NCBI GenBank assembly: GCA_013398955.1 | Contig: VWPU01003994.1 | Span: 42,089 to 106,088 of the forward strand | Origin: Callaeas wilsoni | Lineage: Eukaryota > Chordata > Aves > Passeriformes > Callaeidae | Reading direction: 5' to 3' | DNA: 64,000 nt | Part shown: in pieces, positions 27,401 to 35,479 of the stretch | Position numbering within the stretch: the stretch's first letter is position 1 | Layout of the letters: the number at the start of each line of letters is the position of its first letter | Translations under genes and position numbers: made by a program | The notes under the pieces: generated by a model | Told to the model about the DNA's origin: nothing | What the model saw: only the letters and a program-made list of their open reading frames with translations | Database searches by the model: none

Positions 27401-30400
27401 CCTTCAGCTGACAGAAAACTACTTAAAAACTTCTAACATCAGGCACAGGATTAGCCAGTGGAATTCTCCACCATCGGACATAACTCACAAGAGTGAACAG
27501 GGGGAGGTCAGTCCACTGATGTGGCTGGCAAGAACACAGAAAATCTGCAGTACTGAGGATTATAACAAAAATTCTGGAATACATGCAGGAAATAAATCCT
27601 GTTCTGGACATTTTCCAGCTCCTAACTAGCACCAGCAAGGAGGAAATATGGCATTCTGTAAACATTTCTGCACCAAACCTTGAAGCAACATTGGTACTGA
27701 TGCTTCCTGTGTGACCAGGAATATGGAGCACGAACTGCTGTTCACACACAGAGAGGCAATCCACCAATGGTGACTTGTACCATGGCATAAAATACAGACC
27801 CTCAGCTCCACCAGACCATCACTCAACTGCCTGGGATATAAAAGTACAAAAGGGCCTGGGAATACTATCCAAGATGGACCTTCTTGCCTTGTTTCTGTAC
27901 TTTAAACAGGGGAATCAAGGAAAATACCATATAAGTAACCTTTTTCACATTGAGCCAATCACCACATTTTATAACATTGAAGCCCATGCAGAAAATGTGC
28001 ACCTTGACTCCAGTGGCTGAGCCACACACAGGAGTGTGCCACAACAATCAGCCTTTACCAAGCAGGTGCTGGGCAGATAGTGCTTTTGGGACAAACTGAT
28101 CAAACGCAGAGAGTGACACAGTATAACATGCCAATGCTCTATCCAAACACCAGCCTCACGCTTTTACTGTCCTGCTGGGTGCACAGCTCAGGAAGTCACC
28201 GGTTAAGAGCTCACTAACTACTCACAGCTGGTCTGAGAGCCCAGTTTGTGCTCCCAAACATCGTGCAGCTGCCGATACTCTTGCTGGGCCAGCTCGAGCC
28301 TCTGCTGTTTCACTTGGTAGATCTCCTTCTGAGCAGCAATGGCCTCCTGGGCCAGGACCAGGTAATCCTTCAGCATGTGCTCCTGCTCCCGCCGCCATTG
28401 CACCCGAGGGTCTTCTATCTGAGTCGTTTCTTGGAGAGAAAACAGAAGAAGGCAAGATCAACAGAATGCAGGATTGTCCTGCTGCTTGGAAAAGCTCCAC
28501 CGTTTATGACATTTTCAAATAGTCTCTTCCCCCATCCCTGTAATAAAAAAATTGAATAAAGACATTTTCCTTTTTTTAAATGAGGTGACTGTTGATCCAC
28601 AATGAATTCCAATGAGTTCTGCCATGCTGAATAGAAAAATTCACAAGAAAACTGTCCTATAACCTCCAACTCCTCTGCTGCTGAAGCAACCCTGGTTTTG
28701 GCTCTTAAAAACATCCACCCAAGAATATGCACACACAGCTCTGAGATACTGACATTGACTGTTAGACTTATCTTTATTGAAACTGATTTATAACATTACT
28801 AATAAAATACCTCTACTGTTTCACTGATAAAAAAACTTTCAGAAAATATCATTGCCACATGACTGCATTATACTGCACCTGACAACATGAAAGCAATTAC
28901 AACTCTGCCCGTCCTCTTTGGCTGCCAAGTGGCTTTTATGGCAGAGGGGAAAGAAAACCTGCTCACTCAGACTCCAGAGGTAAGTAAAAATAAAGTCTTA
29001 TTAAATCACAGAATGTATTCACGAAAGCATCTTAAATGACATTATATAAACAGCATCTCAGAGAGGGAGTAAACATTTCCTTTAGGGAAAGCAGGCACAG
29101 CAGTAAATGACTGAAGGATATGGGAGGTGGAGTTTAAGGTAACTTAGGGAATGCAGTCATGAGCAGTTACAGCACCTCCATCTCTGTTTCCCCAACACAA
29201 CCAATACATTGCTTTCCAGCTTTCTAATCATGAAAAAGGTGTAAAGGTCACAGATATGCAGCTAGTCCTAATACTAATGAGGCAAATTTATTGTCAGTGT
29301 TTGTCTCTGCTTTGTGAAGAAGTGCCCAAAACATTTTTCATTTCTATTTCAAGGCTATTACATGTTCTTGTTTGGAGCAGGTTCCAATATTTAGTTGACC
29401 AAGTGCTCTGAACTGTCTAAACTAACATGCTTGAATAAGGATGCCTAGTTACCACATAATGAATAATTAATAAAAGGACTTGCTTGAAACGATCAGTGGG
29501 AATCTAATCTGCATATCTTAAGAGCCTCTTTAAATATTTAGTAAAAGCTGCCAGAGTGGAAGGTATGAGCAGCTCTTAAGCGAGTCAGGCGTAAGACTAA
29601 CACTGCAGCACACAGGATGTGGGGAAGAGAAGTTAGACAATATTCTTAGCAGCAGAACTAGAAATAAAGGGTTTTACCCAAGGGACAGACACTCAATCCT
29701 TTTCACAAGCTGTCCATGATCATGCTGAGGAGAAAATTAAACGGCTACTCCAGCAATAAGTTGTTTTTAACAATATCTCAAGACCCAAAAGAACACGTGG
29801 CACTTCAAATTACATGGCAAAACCTGGAGAAGCCACAAAGTGCAATCAAAAAACCCCAGTATAGTTTGTAGAAGTATTTCAACAAAGAGTCCTTTACGGG
29901 TACTTCAAGCAGAAGCAACATTTCAGCAGATATAATATTAAAGCTAGGCCTGGACCTGAAAAACTGCCCCAAAATAGTATGAGGGAAAAGCAGCTGCTTG
30001 TGGCAGCTGTAGGTGCTGGTGCCCTCATGGATAGCACTCTGGTCTTAGAGGGAGCAAAAGAGAGATCAGGAGGACACAGATCTGTAAGACTCTGAAATCC
30101 CCACGCTCCTGCTTCGATTCTTGCCCTCAAATCCCATTTTCCAGATAACCATTACCCGCACCCAGATGAAGTAACTTCCTTTACTCCACAGCTGAACCAG
30201 AAGGGGAAAGTCTGCTGTTAGCCAGGGAGCTGCCCCCACATTCCCAGACGTGCAGCTTCCCTGGACACGGCTGCACAGGCACCAGCAACTGTGACTTAGG
30301 GCTCCCTCATTTCCAGCATAAAAAGCACCCATGGCTCTAGAAGTCTGATTCAGGATACTGGGTCATAAGTCTACCCCGACATAAGTCTTCAAGCCTAGTT

Positions 30401-33400
30401 ATTTCCAGTTTTTCCTTAGGCCAGCAGCCCATTCTTCTTATAATGCCAAGAAGGGTGGTGGAAGCTGCTGCAGGAAAATTCCTGTATTATAAGCAATGAG
30501 GAGGAAGACTGCAAAAGCCTACAATCCTGAACACCTCTGAGAGGTGGTGAAGCACTGCCAGTGCTCCAAGCCCACACACTATCTGGGAAATACACAATCC
30601 AGGGAAAGCTCAGCAGACAGCTCACAGACAGGATGGACAACACACTGAGGTATTGAAGTGCTTTGTGTCCAGATTTATTCTAAATATTCACCTCACCCTT
30701 TTCAGTAATCACAGCACTAACTGTAACCCCTTGATTGCAGCTTTGAGCTTTGGTTTTCAAACATGTAAAACCAATCAATGAAAATGTTGGCCAAGTGCTC
30801 TCACTGGGCCCCAGCTACTGAGAAATGCAAAATACACTCAGAAGTGAGATGAAAGAACTATAGAAACGCAGGCTATTACATCATTTGTTGTCTTGTGAAT
30901 TCTTAATTTAATGTTGAGCTTGTCATAAATAAATCTGGTTGCTTCATGTTGGAGGAATGTAGCCTTAAAATGCTTGCATCAGCATCATTTCTTTGTGCAA
31001 ATCACATTACAAAGTCATCCCAGAGAGACACACTCAAGGCTATGCATTAATACTGTATTAGGAATATTCTGGGTACTCAATTCGATTTAATTGTATTTAT
31101 TTTCCCTCAGAGAGGTGGCTACAACTGTTCTCCATCTTGCTTCTTTTAATGGCTCCTGGCTTTAGATTTAAGTCTGTCCTTGGGCTTGTTTCTGATAATT
31201 AGTCTCCAATACTTGAGCAGTATGAGCAAGACCCAGCACAGCTCCATCCCCTTCCCACCCTCAGCAGCTCCTTCCTGCCAGGGAATCTGCAAGAGACCTC
31301 GGAGAGGAAGAAGGTTTTGGACACTCTCCAGAGGATACTTCAACATAAACCACAAAGATGAGCTGCTTGATTAGGTTAAGGTAAATGGATATATTCTGCT
31401 CTATCATGAGCTGCATTAGAGCTGGCATAAGAAATATGTAATGAGTTTGTTTCTCTTTAACCTTTTAGCTGAAATTCTCATTTAAATATTGCAGCCTCTG
31501 ACATGCCATAGAAGTGGAACTTTTTAAAAGGCACTGTTATAAAGCAGGTGTCTGCAGAGTTTGAAGGCTTCTCTGCATGCCCCTGAATCCTGTGGTGCCT
31601 GTGAGTGGCACCCACCAGGGGTAACTGCCCCAGATCTGCAACCAGACCTTTGCATGTTCACCCTGCGCCAGCTCAAATGTAAATAAAACCATATTTGGTT
31701 GTCCCAACTGCATTCAATCATTTAGGTTGGAAAAGACCTTTAGGATCACCAAGTCCAACCCCAAACTTAACAATGCTGGAGTTTCTGCTAACTGCAACAC
31801 TCCAGGGGTCCAACAGGCTTCCATGTCCCACAGCTTCAGGTCAAGGCTATTTTCCCATTCCTAGACTGTGAAAAGGACACCAGACATGGTCTTACAGACC
31901 CGTAGGAGATCCAAATTTGTGCCTTGCAACTTAGCACCTTCTGAACCAAAGTTTGTTCACTTCTCTCCCCTGCAGATCTCCTTTGTGTGATTCTGTAGAC
32001 TTGCCTACCCTTTCCCACCTTCCTATAAAAATAAAAATCCATGTCTCCTACCTCACAGAAAAACACTTAGGATGAAGCCATTTAAAGATATGTGTATCCT
32101 GTGATTTTAGGATGACATGAGCTCTAAATAAAAATATTTGTGTCACCTTTACATCTGGAAACTTATGGTCTTTGTATTGCAGAGGTCAGTTAGTGCTTTT
32201 TGGGAATAAGATTTTTTCATTCTGCATTTTTAATGCCCAAGAGAAGTTGCTAAAGCTCGGAGGGTGCAGTCTCAAGACAGGTGAAGTTGTGGCAGTCTTG
32301 AAAAAGGGAAGAGTGTGAAGATGAAGATACTCAAGGGGGGAAAAAAACCACCAAGGAAAAAAAATGCACCAGACTTGCACATTTTTATTTTTAAAAAGTC
32401 CTGTAATTTTCTGAAGAAAAAAAAAGTTTATGTTCTCAGTTGAAGTCCTAGAAGTAGATTTAAAAAAACCCCACAACTTCAAGGCACTTCTGTCTTTTAA
32501 AAGTTTCTCTCTCAGCACAAGCTGCAAGCTCCCCTAAAAGGGCCTGGGCATGGCTCTGCTGTGAACTTCAGGGCTGCAGTTGGAGCTGTTCTGTAAAGAG
32601 AATCAAAGTCACTGATTTGTTTTGCTTATTACTTTTTCAGGGGATTTATTCTAACATTACCCTTTACAGTTATTCTAGTAATGTCTGTAATGATATATCC
32701 AACGCTGTATTTTCTTATAATTCAACTGAGGTTATGAAATTAACTCTTTTGATCAATCAAGCAATCTAGCAAAGAGTGTAAGCAGTGGCTTAGTTCGAGG
32801 ACACAGGACGAAGACACCACAAGCCCGAACCCTGAACAGGGTATCCCAAGCTGACTTGAGGGTTTTGTCTCCAACAAAGGCAGTGTGAGCTCCTGCAGCC
32901 AAAGGAGCTCGTGTGCTCATTCCGTTCACTCCTGCCAGGGGAATCAACACAAGACCTTTGCACTGTTTCTGATGGTCTTGCCACAGGGACAAATTCCAGG
33001 CTAAGAACAAACTCCAGATCACTGCTATGCAGCTGGGCTCCTCAGTAGAACCAAATCTTACACAGGTGTGTCCACAGTATTGGCTTGAACGTCGCTGCCA
33101 ATTTGAAGATTGCAACCCAAAAGGTCTCAAATTCCCATTTAGAGAGGGAAGTACTTTGTATGATGGAGGACAGGATTTGTTTTCATGAACTGCAGATCTC
33201 ATCTACTCTAAAACATGCTGTTAGCAACTTTGTGGTTTTGTGTTCAGTATATTTTAATACAGGCACAAATCACTCTGCAAAAACACAGTTGCATGTCACT
33301 TACTGGTGTTGTGGTCTATGTAATAGACTCCGACCTGAGGGTCATAAGCTTCTTCCCATCCTAAGGGCAACTCATCACTGATGCAGTCAGCAAAGGTCAG

Positions 33401-33413
33401 TGGTTTAGTATAC
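377..33413 (-). CDS. WWC1: WWC1 (KIBRA) scaffold protein, exons 2-20, gene truncated at both window edges
   Basis: Nineteen exons join into one open frame of about 941 codons. From the N-terminal side they encode the second WW domain, a long Gln/Glu/Lys-rich coiled coil, a Ser-rich linker, a C2 domain, an acidic stretch and the basic aPKC-binding segment. Peptides such as [40 protein letters not shown] and [20 protein letters not shown] match WWC1 closely. I prefer WWC1 over WWC2 and WWC3 because identity to the recalled human KIBRA sequence runs through every exon. Family knowledge: WWC1 is a cytoplasmic and cortical scaffold that activates LATS kinases in the Hippo pathway, is inhibited by and inhibits atypical PKC, and is linked to memory in humans. 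The first WW domain and start codon (upstream of 64000) and the C-terminal 130 or so residues (below position 1) are missing. All splice sites are GT-AG and no frameshift or stop interrupts the frame, so the gene looks intact. Confidence 0.96.
470..1827 (-). other. WWC1 intron 19
   Basis: This 1,358-bp intron is ordinary, with a small AAT/AAC-rich low-complexity patch near 779-800. I see no further exon, RNA gene or transposable element. Confidence 0.8.
1828..1992 (-). CDS. WWC1: WWC1 exon 19: linker after the acidic region
   Basis: This 165-bp exon encodes 55 codons (about residues 896-950), in phase 0 at both ends. It begins VDKETNTES and contains [30 protein letters not shown] and a final CR. 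These match the conserved WWC1 segment between the Glu-rich region and the aPKC-binding region. The acceptor is CTGTGTCTTTCAG and the donor is GTAAGG after the CGG codon. The segment is rich in Ser/Thr-Pro and Arg-x-x-Ser sites and is likely disordered and phosphorylated, which is inference from composition. Confidence 0.96.
1993..2663 (-). other. WWC1 intron 18
   Basis: This 671-bp intron has standard splice ends. I see nothing else in it. Confidence 0.8.
2664..2811 (-). CDS. WWC1: WWC1 exon 18: acidic region
   Basis: This 148-bp exon gives about residues 846-895. It reads [20 protein letters not shown], then a run of Glu, then [18 protein letters not shown] and ends in VK before the GTACAG donor. 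It corresponds to the Glu-rich region of human KIBRA that has been linked to histone H3 binding. Here the acidic residues are more dispersed and the longest pure Glu run is only five. The first base completes a Trp codon begun in exon 17. The acceptor is GTTCCTTTCAG. Confidence 0.95.
2812..3560 (-). other. WWC1 intron 17
   Basis: This 749-bp intron is ordinary. I see no additional feature. Confidence 0.8.
3561..3661 (-). CDS. WWC1: WWC1 exon 17: post-C2 helical segment
   Basis: This 101-bp exon encodes about residues 813-845 plus two bases. It begins [20 protein letters not shown] and ends TSGESW across the junction. [15 protein letters not shown] is a recognisable WWC1 block just after the C2 domain. 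The segment is charged and heptad-like, so probably helical. The acceptor is CTTGCTCTCCTCAG and the donor is GTAGGT. The last two bases (TG) pair with the first G of exon 18 to make Trp, which confirms the junction. Confidence 0.95.
3662..4195 (-). other. WWC1 intron 16
   Basis: This 534-bp intron is GC-richer than its neighbours. No exon or repeat is recognised. Confidence 0.8.
4196..4348 (-). CDS. WWC1: WWC1 exon 16: end of the C2 domain and variable linker
   Basis: This 153-bp exon encodes 51 whole codons (about residues 762-812) in phase 0 at both ends. It starts [20 protein letters not shown] followed by YNLLSYKY, the last strands of the C2 domain. The following 23 residues are Lys/Gln/Ser-rich ([20 protein letters not shown]) and differ strongly from the human linker. 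The donor is GTAAGA after an ACA codon. The exon could be skipped in frame, but that would remove the end of the C2 fold. Confidence 0.93.
4349..5117 (-). other. WWC1 intron 15
   Basis: This 769-bp intron is AT-rich and ordinary. I see nothing else in it. Confidence 0.8.
5118..5310 (-). CDS. WWC1: WWC1 exon 15: core of the C2 domain
   Basis: This 193-bp exon gives about residues 697-761. It reads [40 protein letters not shown] and [17 protein letters not shown]. The WWC1 C2 domain binds membrane phosphoinositides. The exon covers the site of the two linked human coding variants recalled as M734I and S735A, and this genome has Ile-Ser at that place. The acceptor is GTTCCCACAG and the donor is GTGAGT after a Leu codon. 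The first base completes the Val codon begun by exon 14. Confidence 0.96.
5311..6043 (-). other. WWC1 intron 14
   Basis: This 733-bp intron is ordinary. I see no extra feature. Confidence 0.8.
6044..6130 (-). CDS. WWC1: WWC1 exon 14: N-terminal part of the C2 domain
   Basis: This 87-bp exon gives about residues 668-696 plus two bases of 697. It reads [20 protein letters not shown] followed by LLLQQDQK, the first strands of the C2 domain. The donor is placed at GTAAGT rather than the overlapping GTGTAA two bases earlier. This choice leaves GT at the exon end, which joins the G of exon 15 to encode Val as in other WWC1 proteins. The acceptor is CCAATTCAG. Confidence 0.95.
6131..7016 (-). other. 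WWC1 intron 13
   Basis: This 886-bp intron is ordinary. I see nothing else in it. Confidence 0.8.
7017..7097 (-). CDS. WWC1: WWC1 exon 13: entry into the C2 domain
   Basis: This 81-bp exon encodes about residues 641-667 plus two bases. It reads [20 protein letters not shown] followed by KVQIAM. It matches the conserved FDSDESEAVGAT segment of WWC1 that leads into the first C2 strand. The acceptor is TTGATTCCTTTCAG and the donor is GTATGT. The split Arg codons at both ends fit exons 12 and 14. Confidence 0.95.
7098..8810 (-). other. WWC1 intron 12
   Basis: This 1,713-bp intron has a short poly-A-like patch near 7319-7331. No transposable element, RNA gene or extra exon is recognised. Confidence 0.8.
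8811..8919 (-). CDS. WWC1: WWC1 exon 12: conserved pre-C2 segment
   Basis: This 109-bp exon encodes about residues 605-640 plus two bases. It reads [20 protein letters not shown] followed by [15 protein letters not shown]. The [19 protein letters not shown] block is nearly identical to human KIBRA and is the clearest signature of the family between the linker and the C2 domain. The acceptor is CTTTTTTGATAG and the donor is GTAGAC, a weaker than average donor. Confidence 0.96.
8920..13007 (-). other. WWC1 intron 11
   Basis: This 4,088-bp intron has a T/G-rich low-complexity stretch near 10228-10300. No exon, RNA gene or recognisable transposable element was found. Several open frames of up to 120 codons overlap in all directions and look like chance. 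Confidence 0.75.
13008..13546 (-). CDS. WWC1: WWC1 exon 11: Ser-rich linker
   Basis: At 539 bp this is the largest exon in the window, encoding about residues 425-604. It holds a Ser-rich start ([20 protein letters not shown]), then [60 protein letters not shown], and ends HLGQ plus one base. These blocks match the central region of KIBRA, which in mammals is phosphorylated by mitotic kinases and by CDK1. Three tandem 9-base units add an extra Glu-Gln-Leu relative to the recalled human sequence. The open frame continues past the exon, but the GTATGG donor after CAAG restores the Gly codon with exon 12. Confidence 0.95.
13392..13418 (-). repeat. Three tandem 9-base units inside WWC1 exon 11
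   Basis: On the plus strand the units are CCAACTGCT, CCAACTGCT and CCAGGTGCT. On the coding strand they give His-Leu-Glu-Gln-Leu-Glu-Gln-Leu. I recall a single EQL at this place in human. The change is in frame and probably arose by replication slippage. Confidence 0.85.
13547..15839 (-). other. WWC1 intron 10
   Basis: This 2,293-bp intron is AT-rich and ordinary. I see no extra exon or element. Confidence 0.8.
15840..15929 (-). CDS. WWC1: WWC1 exon 10: coiled-coil segment
   Basis: This 90-bp exon gives about residues 395-424 plus two bases. It reads [20 protein letters not shown] followed by VAVLHTQLK. It is a heptad-like helical segment near the end of the N-terminal coiled-coil half. The acceptor is TCTTCTCTTAG and the donor is GTAGGT. 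It is a multiple of three with matching phases, so in-frame skipping is possible. Confidence 0.95.
15930..17374 (-). other. WWC1 intron 9
   Basis: This 1,445-bp intron contains a 16-bp imperfect direct duplication at 17108-17139 (AATGTTACACTGCACT followed by AATGTTACACTGGGCT). In human the memory-associated KIBRA variant rs17070145 is recalled to lie in intron 9, which is the positional equivalent. No exon or regulatory element could be identified from sequence alone. Confidence 0.75.
17375..17617 (-). CDS. WWC1: WWC1 exon 9: conserved coiled-coil segment
   Basis: This 243-bp exon encodes about residues 314-394 plus two bases. It reads [40 protein letters not shown], and [17 protein letters not shown]. 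This is one of the most conserved parts of WWC proteins. The acceptor is CCCCCTGCAG behind a 13-T run, and the donor is GTGGGT. The split Arg codons at both ends fit exons 8 and 10. Confidence 0.97.
17618..22805 (-). other. WWC1 intron 8
   Basis: At 5,188 bp this is the longest complete intron in the window. It begins with an A/T homopolymer tract (about 17626-17651, plus strand) that forms the pyrimidine tract of the exon 9 acceptor. The rest is AT-rich with no coding, RNA or transposable element signature I can name. Confidence 0.75.
22806..22879 (-). CDS. WWC1: WWC1 exon 8: coiled-coil segment
   Basis: This 74-bp exon encodes about residues 290-313 plus two bases. It reads [20 protein letters not shown] followed by [23 protein letters not shown] is the matching human block. 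The acceptor is TTATGTCTCAG and the donor is GTAATT. The length is not a multiple of three, so skipping would break the frame. Confidence 0.95.
22880..23917 (-). other. WWC1 intron 7
   Basis: This 1,038-bp intron is ordinary. I see nothing else in it. Confidence 0.8.
23918..24064 (-). CDS. WWC1: WWC1 exon 7: Ser-rich break in the coiled coil
   Basis: This 147-bp exon encodes 49 whole codons (about residues 241-289), in phase 0 at both ends. It reads [40 protein letters not shown] and SSQTEVSGN. It matches the human segment ending [14 protein letters not shown]. The acceptor is TGTGGTTTTAG and the donor is GTGAGT. Serine clusters interrupt the heptad pattern, so this is likely a flexible hinge between two helices. 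Confidence 0.95.
24065..24404 (-). other. WWC1 intron 6
   Basis: At 340 bp this is the shortest intron in the window. I see nothing besides the splice signals. Confidence 0.85.
24405..24534 (-). CDS. WWC1: WWC1 exon 6: coiled-coil segment
   Basis: This 130-bp exon gives about residues 197-240. It reads [40 protein letters not shown] and LIQ. It aligns with human [20 protein letters not shown]. The acceptor is ATATTTCTGTGCAG and the donor is GTATTG, a weak donor. The first base completes a Lys codon begun in exon 5. Confidence 0.95.
24535..25445 (-). other. WWC1 intron 5
   Basis: This 911-bp intron has a 13-A run near 25413-25425 just downstream of the exon 5 donor. I see no other feature. 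Confidence 0.8.
25446..25525 (-). CDS. WWC1: WWC1 exon 5: coiled-coil segment
   Basis: This 80-bp exon encodes about residues 171-196 plus two bases. It reads [20 protein letters not shown] followed by GFQTLK. Human reads VNKLKREMVHLQHELQFKER. The acceptor is TTGCTGCAG and the donor is GTAAGT. It is too short to stand out as an open frame, but phase, splice sites and similarity agree. Confidence 0.94.
25526..26448 (-). other. WWC1 intron 4
   Basis: This 923-bp intron has a GC-rich patch with several CpGs around 26120-26240. I see no exon or element. Confidence 0.8.
26449..26525 (-). CDS. WWC1: WWC1 exon 4: Ser run and start of a helix
   Basis: This 77-bp exon gives about residues 145-170. 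It reads [20 protein letters not shown] followed by ATTKSR. Human reads [25 protein letters not shown]. The acceptor is TGTTTGTTCCAG and the donor is GTGAGT after an AGG codon, so exon 5 begins with the Val codon. Confidence 0.96.
26526..28225 (-). other. WWC1 intron 3
   Basis: This 1,700-bp intron is ordinary. I see no extra feature. Confidence 0.8.
28226..28429 (-). CDS. WWC1: WWC1 exon 3: end of WW2 and first coiled coil
   Basis: This 204-bp exon encodes about residues 77-144 plus one base. It starts with KTTQIEDPR, the last strand of the second WW domain, then [40 protein letters not shown] and [19 protein letters not shown]. The second Trp of a canonical WW domain is replaced by Ile (QIEDP), as in other WWC1 proteins. 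The acceptor is TTTTCTCTCCAAG and the donor is GTGAGT. An apparent ATG within the exon arises from out-of-exon context and is not a start. Confidence 0.97.
28430..33303 (-). other. WWC1 intron 2
   Basis: This 4,874-bp intron contains a small CR1-like fragment (listed separately) near 31710-31830. No other exon, RNA gene or element is recognised. A roughly 150-codon open frame at 32753-33202 (minus) shows no family resemblance. Confidence 0.75.
31710..31830 (-). repeat. CR1-like LINE 3'-end fragment
   Basis: The plus strand reads AATCATTTAGGTTGGAAAAG followed by a GACCTTTAGGATCACCAAGTC-like stretch. This is the antisense of the 3' end common to bird CR1-type interspersed repeats. Similarity fades after about 120 bases. 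No coding part remains. The subfamily cannot be assigned by eye, and an LTR-derived repeat is a less likely alternative. Confidence 0.6.
33304..33413 (-). CDS. WWC1: WWC1 exon 2: second WW domain
   Basis: This 110-bp exon gives about residues 40-76 and one base of 77. It reads [20 protein letters not shown] followed by [16 protein letters not shown]. The Leu-Pro-x-Gly-Trp-Glu and Tyr-Tyr-Ile-Asp-His motifs are the core of a WW domain, which in KIBRA works in tandem with WW1 to bind PPxY partners such as dendrin, AMOT, LATS and PTPN14. The acceptor is ATTTCAG and the donor is GTAAGT. The first base completes a codon begun by exon 1, so exon 1 must end with two bases of an Arg codon. Confidence 0.97.
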
Positions 33414-35479
33414 CTGAAATGCAAAGTAATATTAGCACGAATAAAAGAACACTCCCACATGTCTGTTTCAAACAACTGACCAGAAAACAAATGCCACAAG
33501 GGCTTCAGTATCAAAAACAGAGTTGAAAACTACTTTAAAGCTTTTGTTCTTATCAAATAATAAGCCACTACCAGCTCTTCCCTTTCTCCATCTGAAGTTA
33601 GAGCAAGATGAATTCATTCTGACAGAGCTCCGGAGCCTTGCCCGGCTCAGCCAGTACTCGCTCGACAAAGGAACATTAAGAACTTTGCCAGAAACAATCC
33701 CTGTCTCTCAAGTGAAAGAACAAGACTGTTTGCAGGCAAGTCCTGTACCAAAAATATGTAGACAAGAAGGAGCAAGATGAGAAATGCAATTTGCATAGCA
33801 TGAATAAGTAAGACTGAACAATCAATAGCAAGTGCTGAGGACTGTGGGACCACTTGTCATGCAACTGCTCTCATTTGCATTGCAATATGCTCTGTTTCAT
33901 TAATGACAAACAAGATTAGTTTCTCAGTATCATGAAAACTTGTAACCCACTCCGTCCGAACAAGGAAGCATTTCCACAGAACCGCTCTGATGAGTTTTTC
34001 TATTACAGACCACATCCAGCAACACTCCGAAGGCTTGTATGGCTAAACACAAAGCTTAGAGTACCCACTCCTCGAGTGACCCCACAGATTTTAATCACCG
34101 AAACCATGTCCCTTTCCTCCCTTTGACTCGGAGTTAATGAGGTTCAGCTTGCACCAACAAAACTACAAACCAAACAGCACTGCAGGGAGGCACAAGCCAG
34201 GAGGAATTAATCTTGCAGGTGCCTCACATCCCCAGCTGCCAAAAGCACAATGTGCCAGAGGCCCATTGATCCATTGCACAAGCCCAGCGCTCTGCACGGT
34301 GCACACACATGGAAGGAGGGCCGTGACTTCGTGCTGGGGGCTGAGTCTGACTTCCCAGAGCAGCCCTTGTGGCAGAAAGCCAGGACACACTGTACAACAC
34401 CCCAGTCCCTCTGGGCAGGCACACACTGAGAGCAAAGGGGAGAACAAGCACCTACAGAGCTGCACCCAACTCTGCCACACACAAGCAGCACGTCACAGGG
34501 AGGCAAAGGGGGACACAGAGCAGCTCTCCAGCCCACTGCAGGAGACTGAACGGGTATCCAAAGGGAATTGAGGAGGGCTGACAGAAAAAGAGTTCTACTA
34601 AATTCTGAGCGGACGTCATCTGGAGGCGCTGAGCAGCCAGCTGGTACTTCCATATTAACATCCTGCAGTCACTCATGGTTAAGAGGAATTTTAGGTCCAA
34701 TCAGAAGAGGTTCAACATAAAATCAACATTTAACAACTAATGTAATTCCCCCTAAATATGACCCATAAGTCTGGTATGCAGTAAGAATGGGGTGGGAACA
34801 TTTTTGTAAAAGTCATGTAAGCCACTAACACCTCTAATTTACCTGCTGCTGCATTTCCCTTTCAACACATTGCCTTTGCCATATGAAGCAGTGTTTCAAT
34901 CACTATTTTCTGAGAAAATTTCAATTTAATTTAAAGCTCTGCAGTGCAAAAGAACTCAGAGCTTCACAACACAGAACTGTGAAACTTTACTGAGAAAGTT
35001 TCACTGATTGGTTTGTTTTTACAGTTCTTAATCTAGACTGTGTACCAAAAAGTGTTTGTATAGAAAATAGAGATTACCTGAAAATAAAATAGAATCTCAA
35101 TGCTTGTGATTGCTATCCCTTATCCCATGTTCTTCCCTGTGGATCGAGCTGTTTCCTCAGCCTGAGTACCCAATATGTGCTGCTCTGAGTTGATCAAATC
35201 AAAGATGCACAAGGGTAAAAATGCAGAGCAAGGTCAGATACAAGCCACTCTCTGGAGATAACAAAGATGAAAGTGCTGTACCAAACGTGTCAGCAATGTT
35301 AAGTTAAACACCAGAGTTAACACTTTCACCCTCTCTGAAAATGGCATCTGCTTTCACTTAACAATAGTGGTTCATGTGGAAGCAGGACAGGTAGGGAAGA
35401 GGGAGGGCACAGTGCTAAATGCTGACCTAGATGGACCTGCTCCCATCCCCGAGAGGGACACAGTCATGCTGGGATCACG
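33414..35479 (-). other. WWC1 intron 1, part next to exon 2
   Basis: This is about 2 kb of non-coding sequence before the CR1 insertion. A GC-rich patch at about 34200-34560 has overlapping chance open frames on both strands. No exon, RNA gene or named repeat is recognised. Confidence 0.7.
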
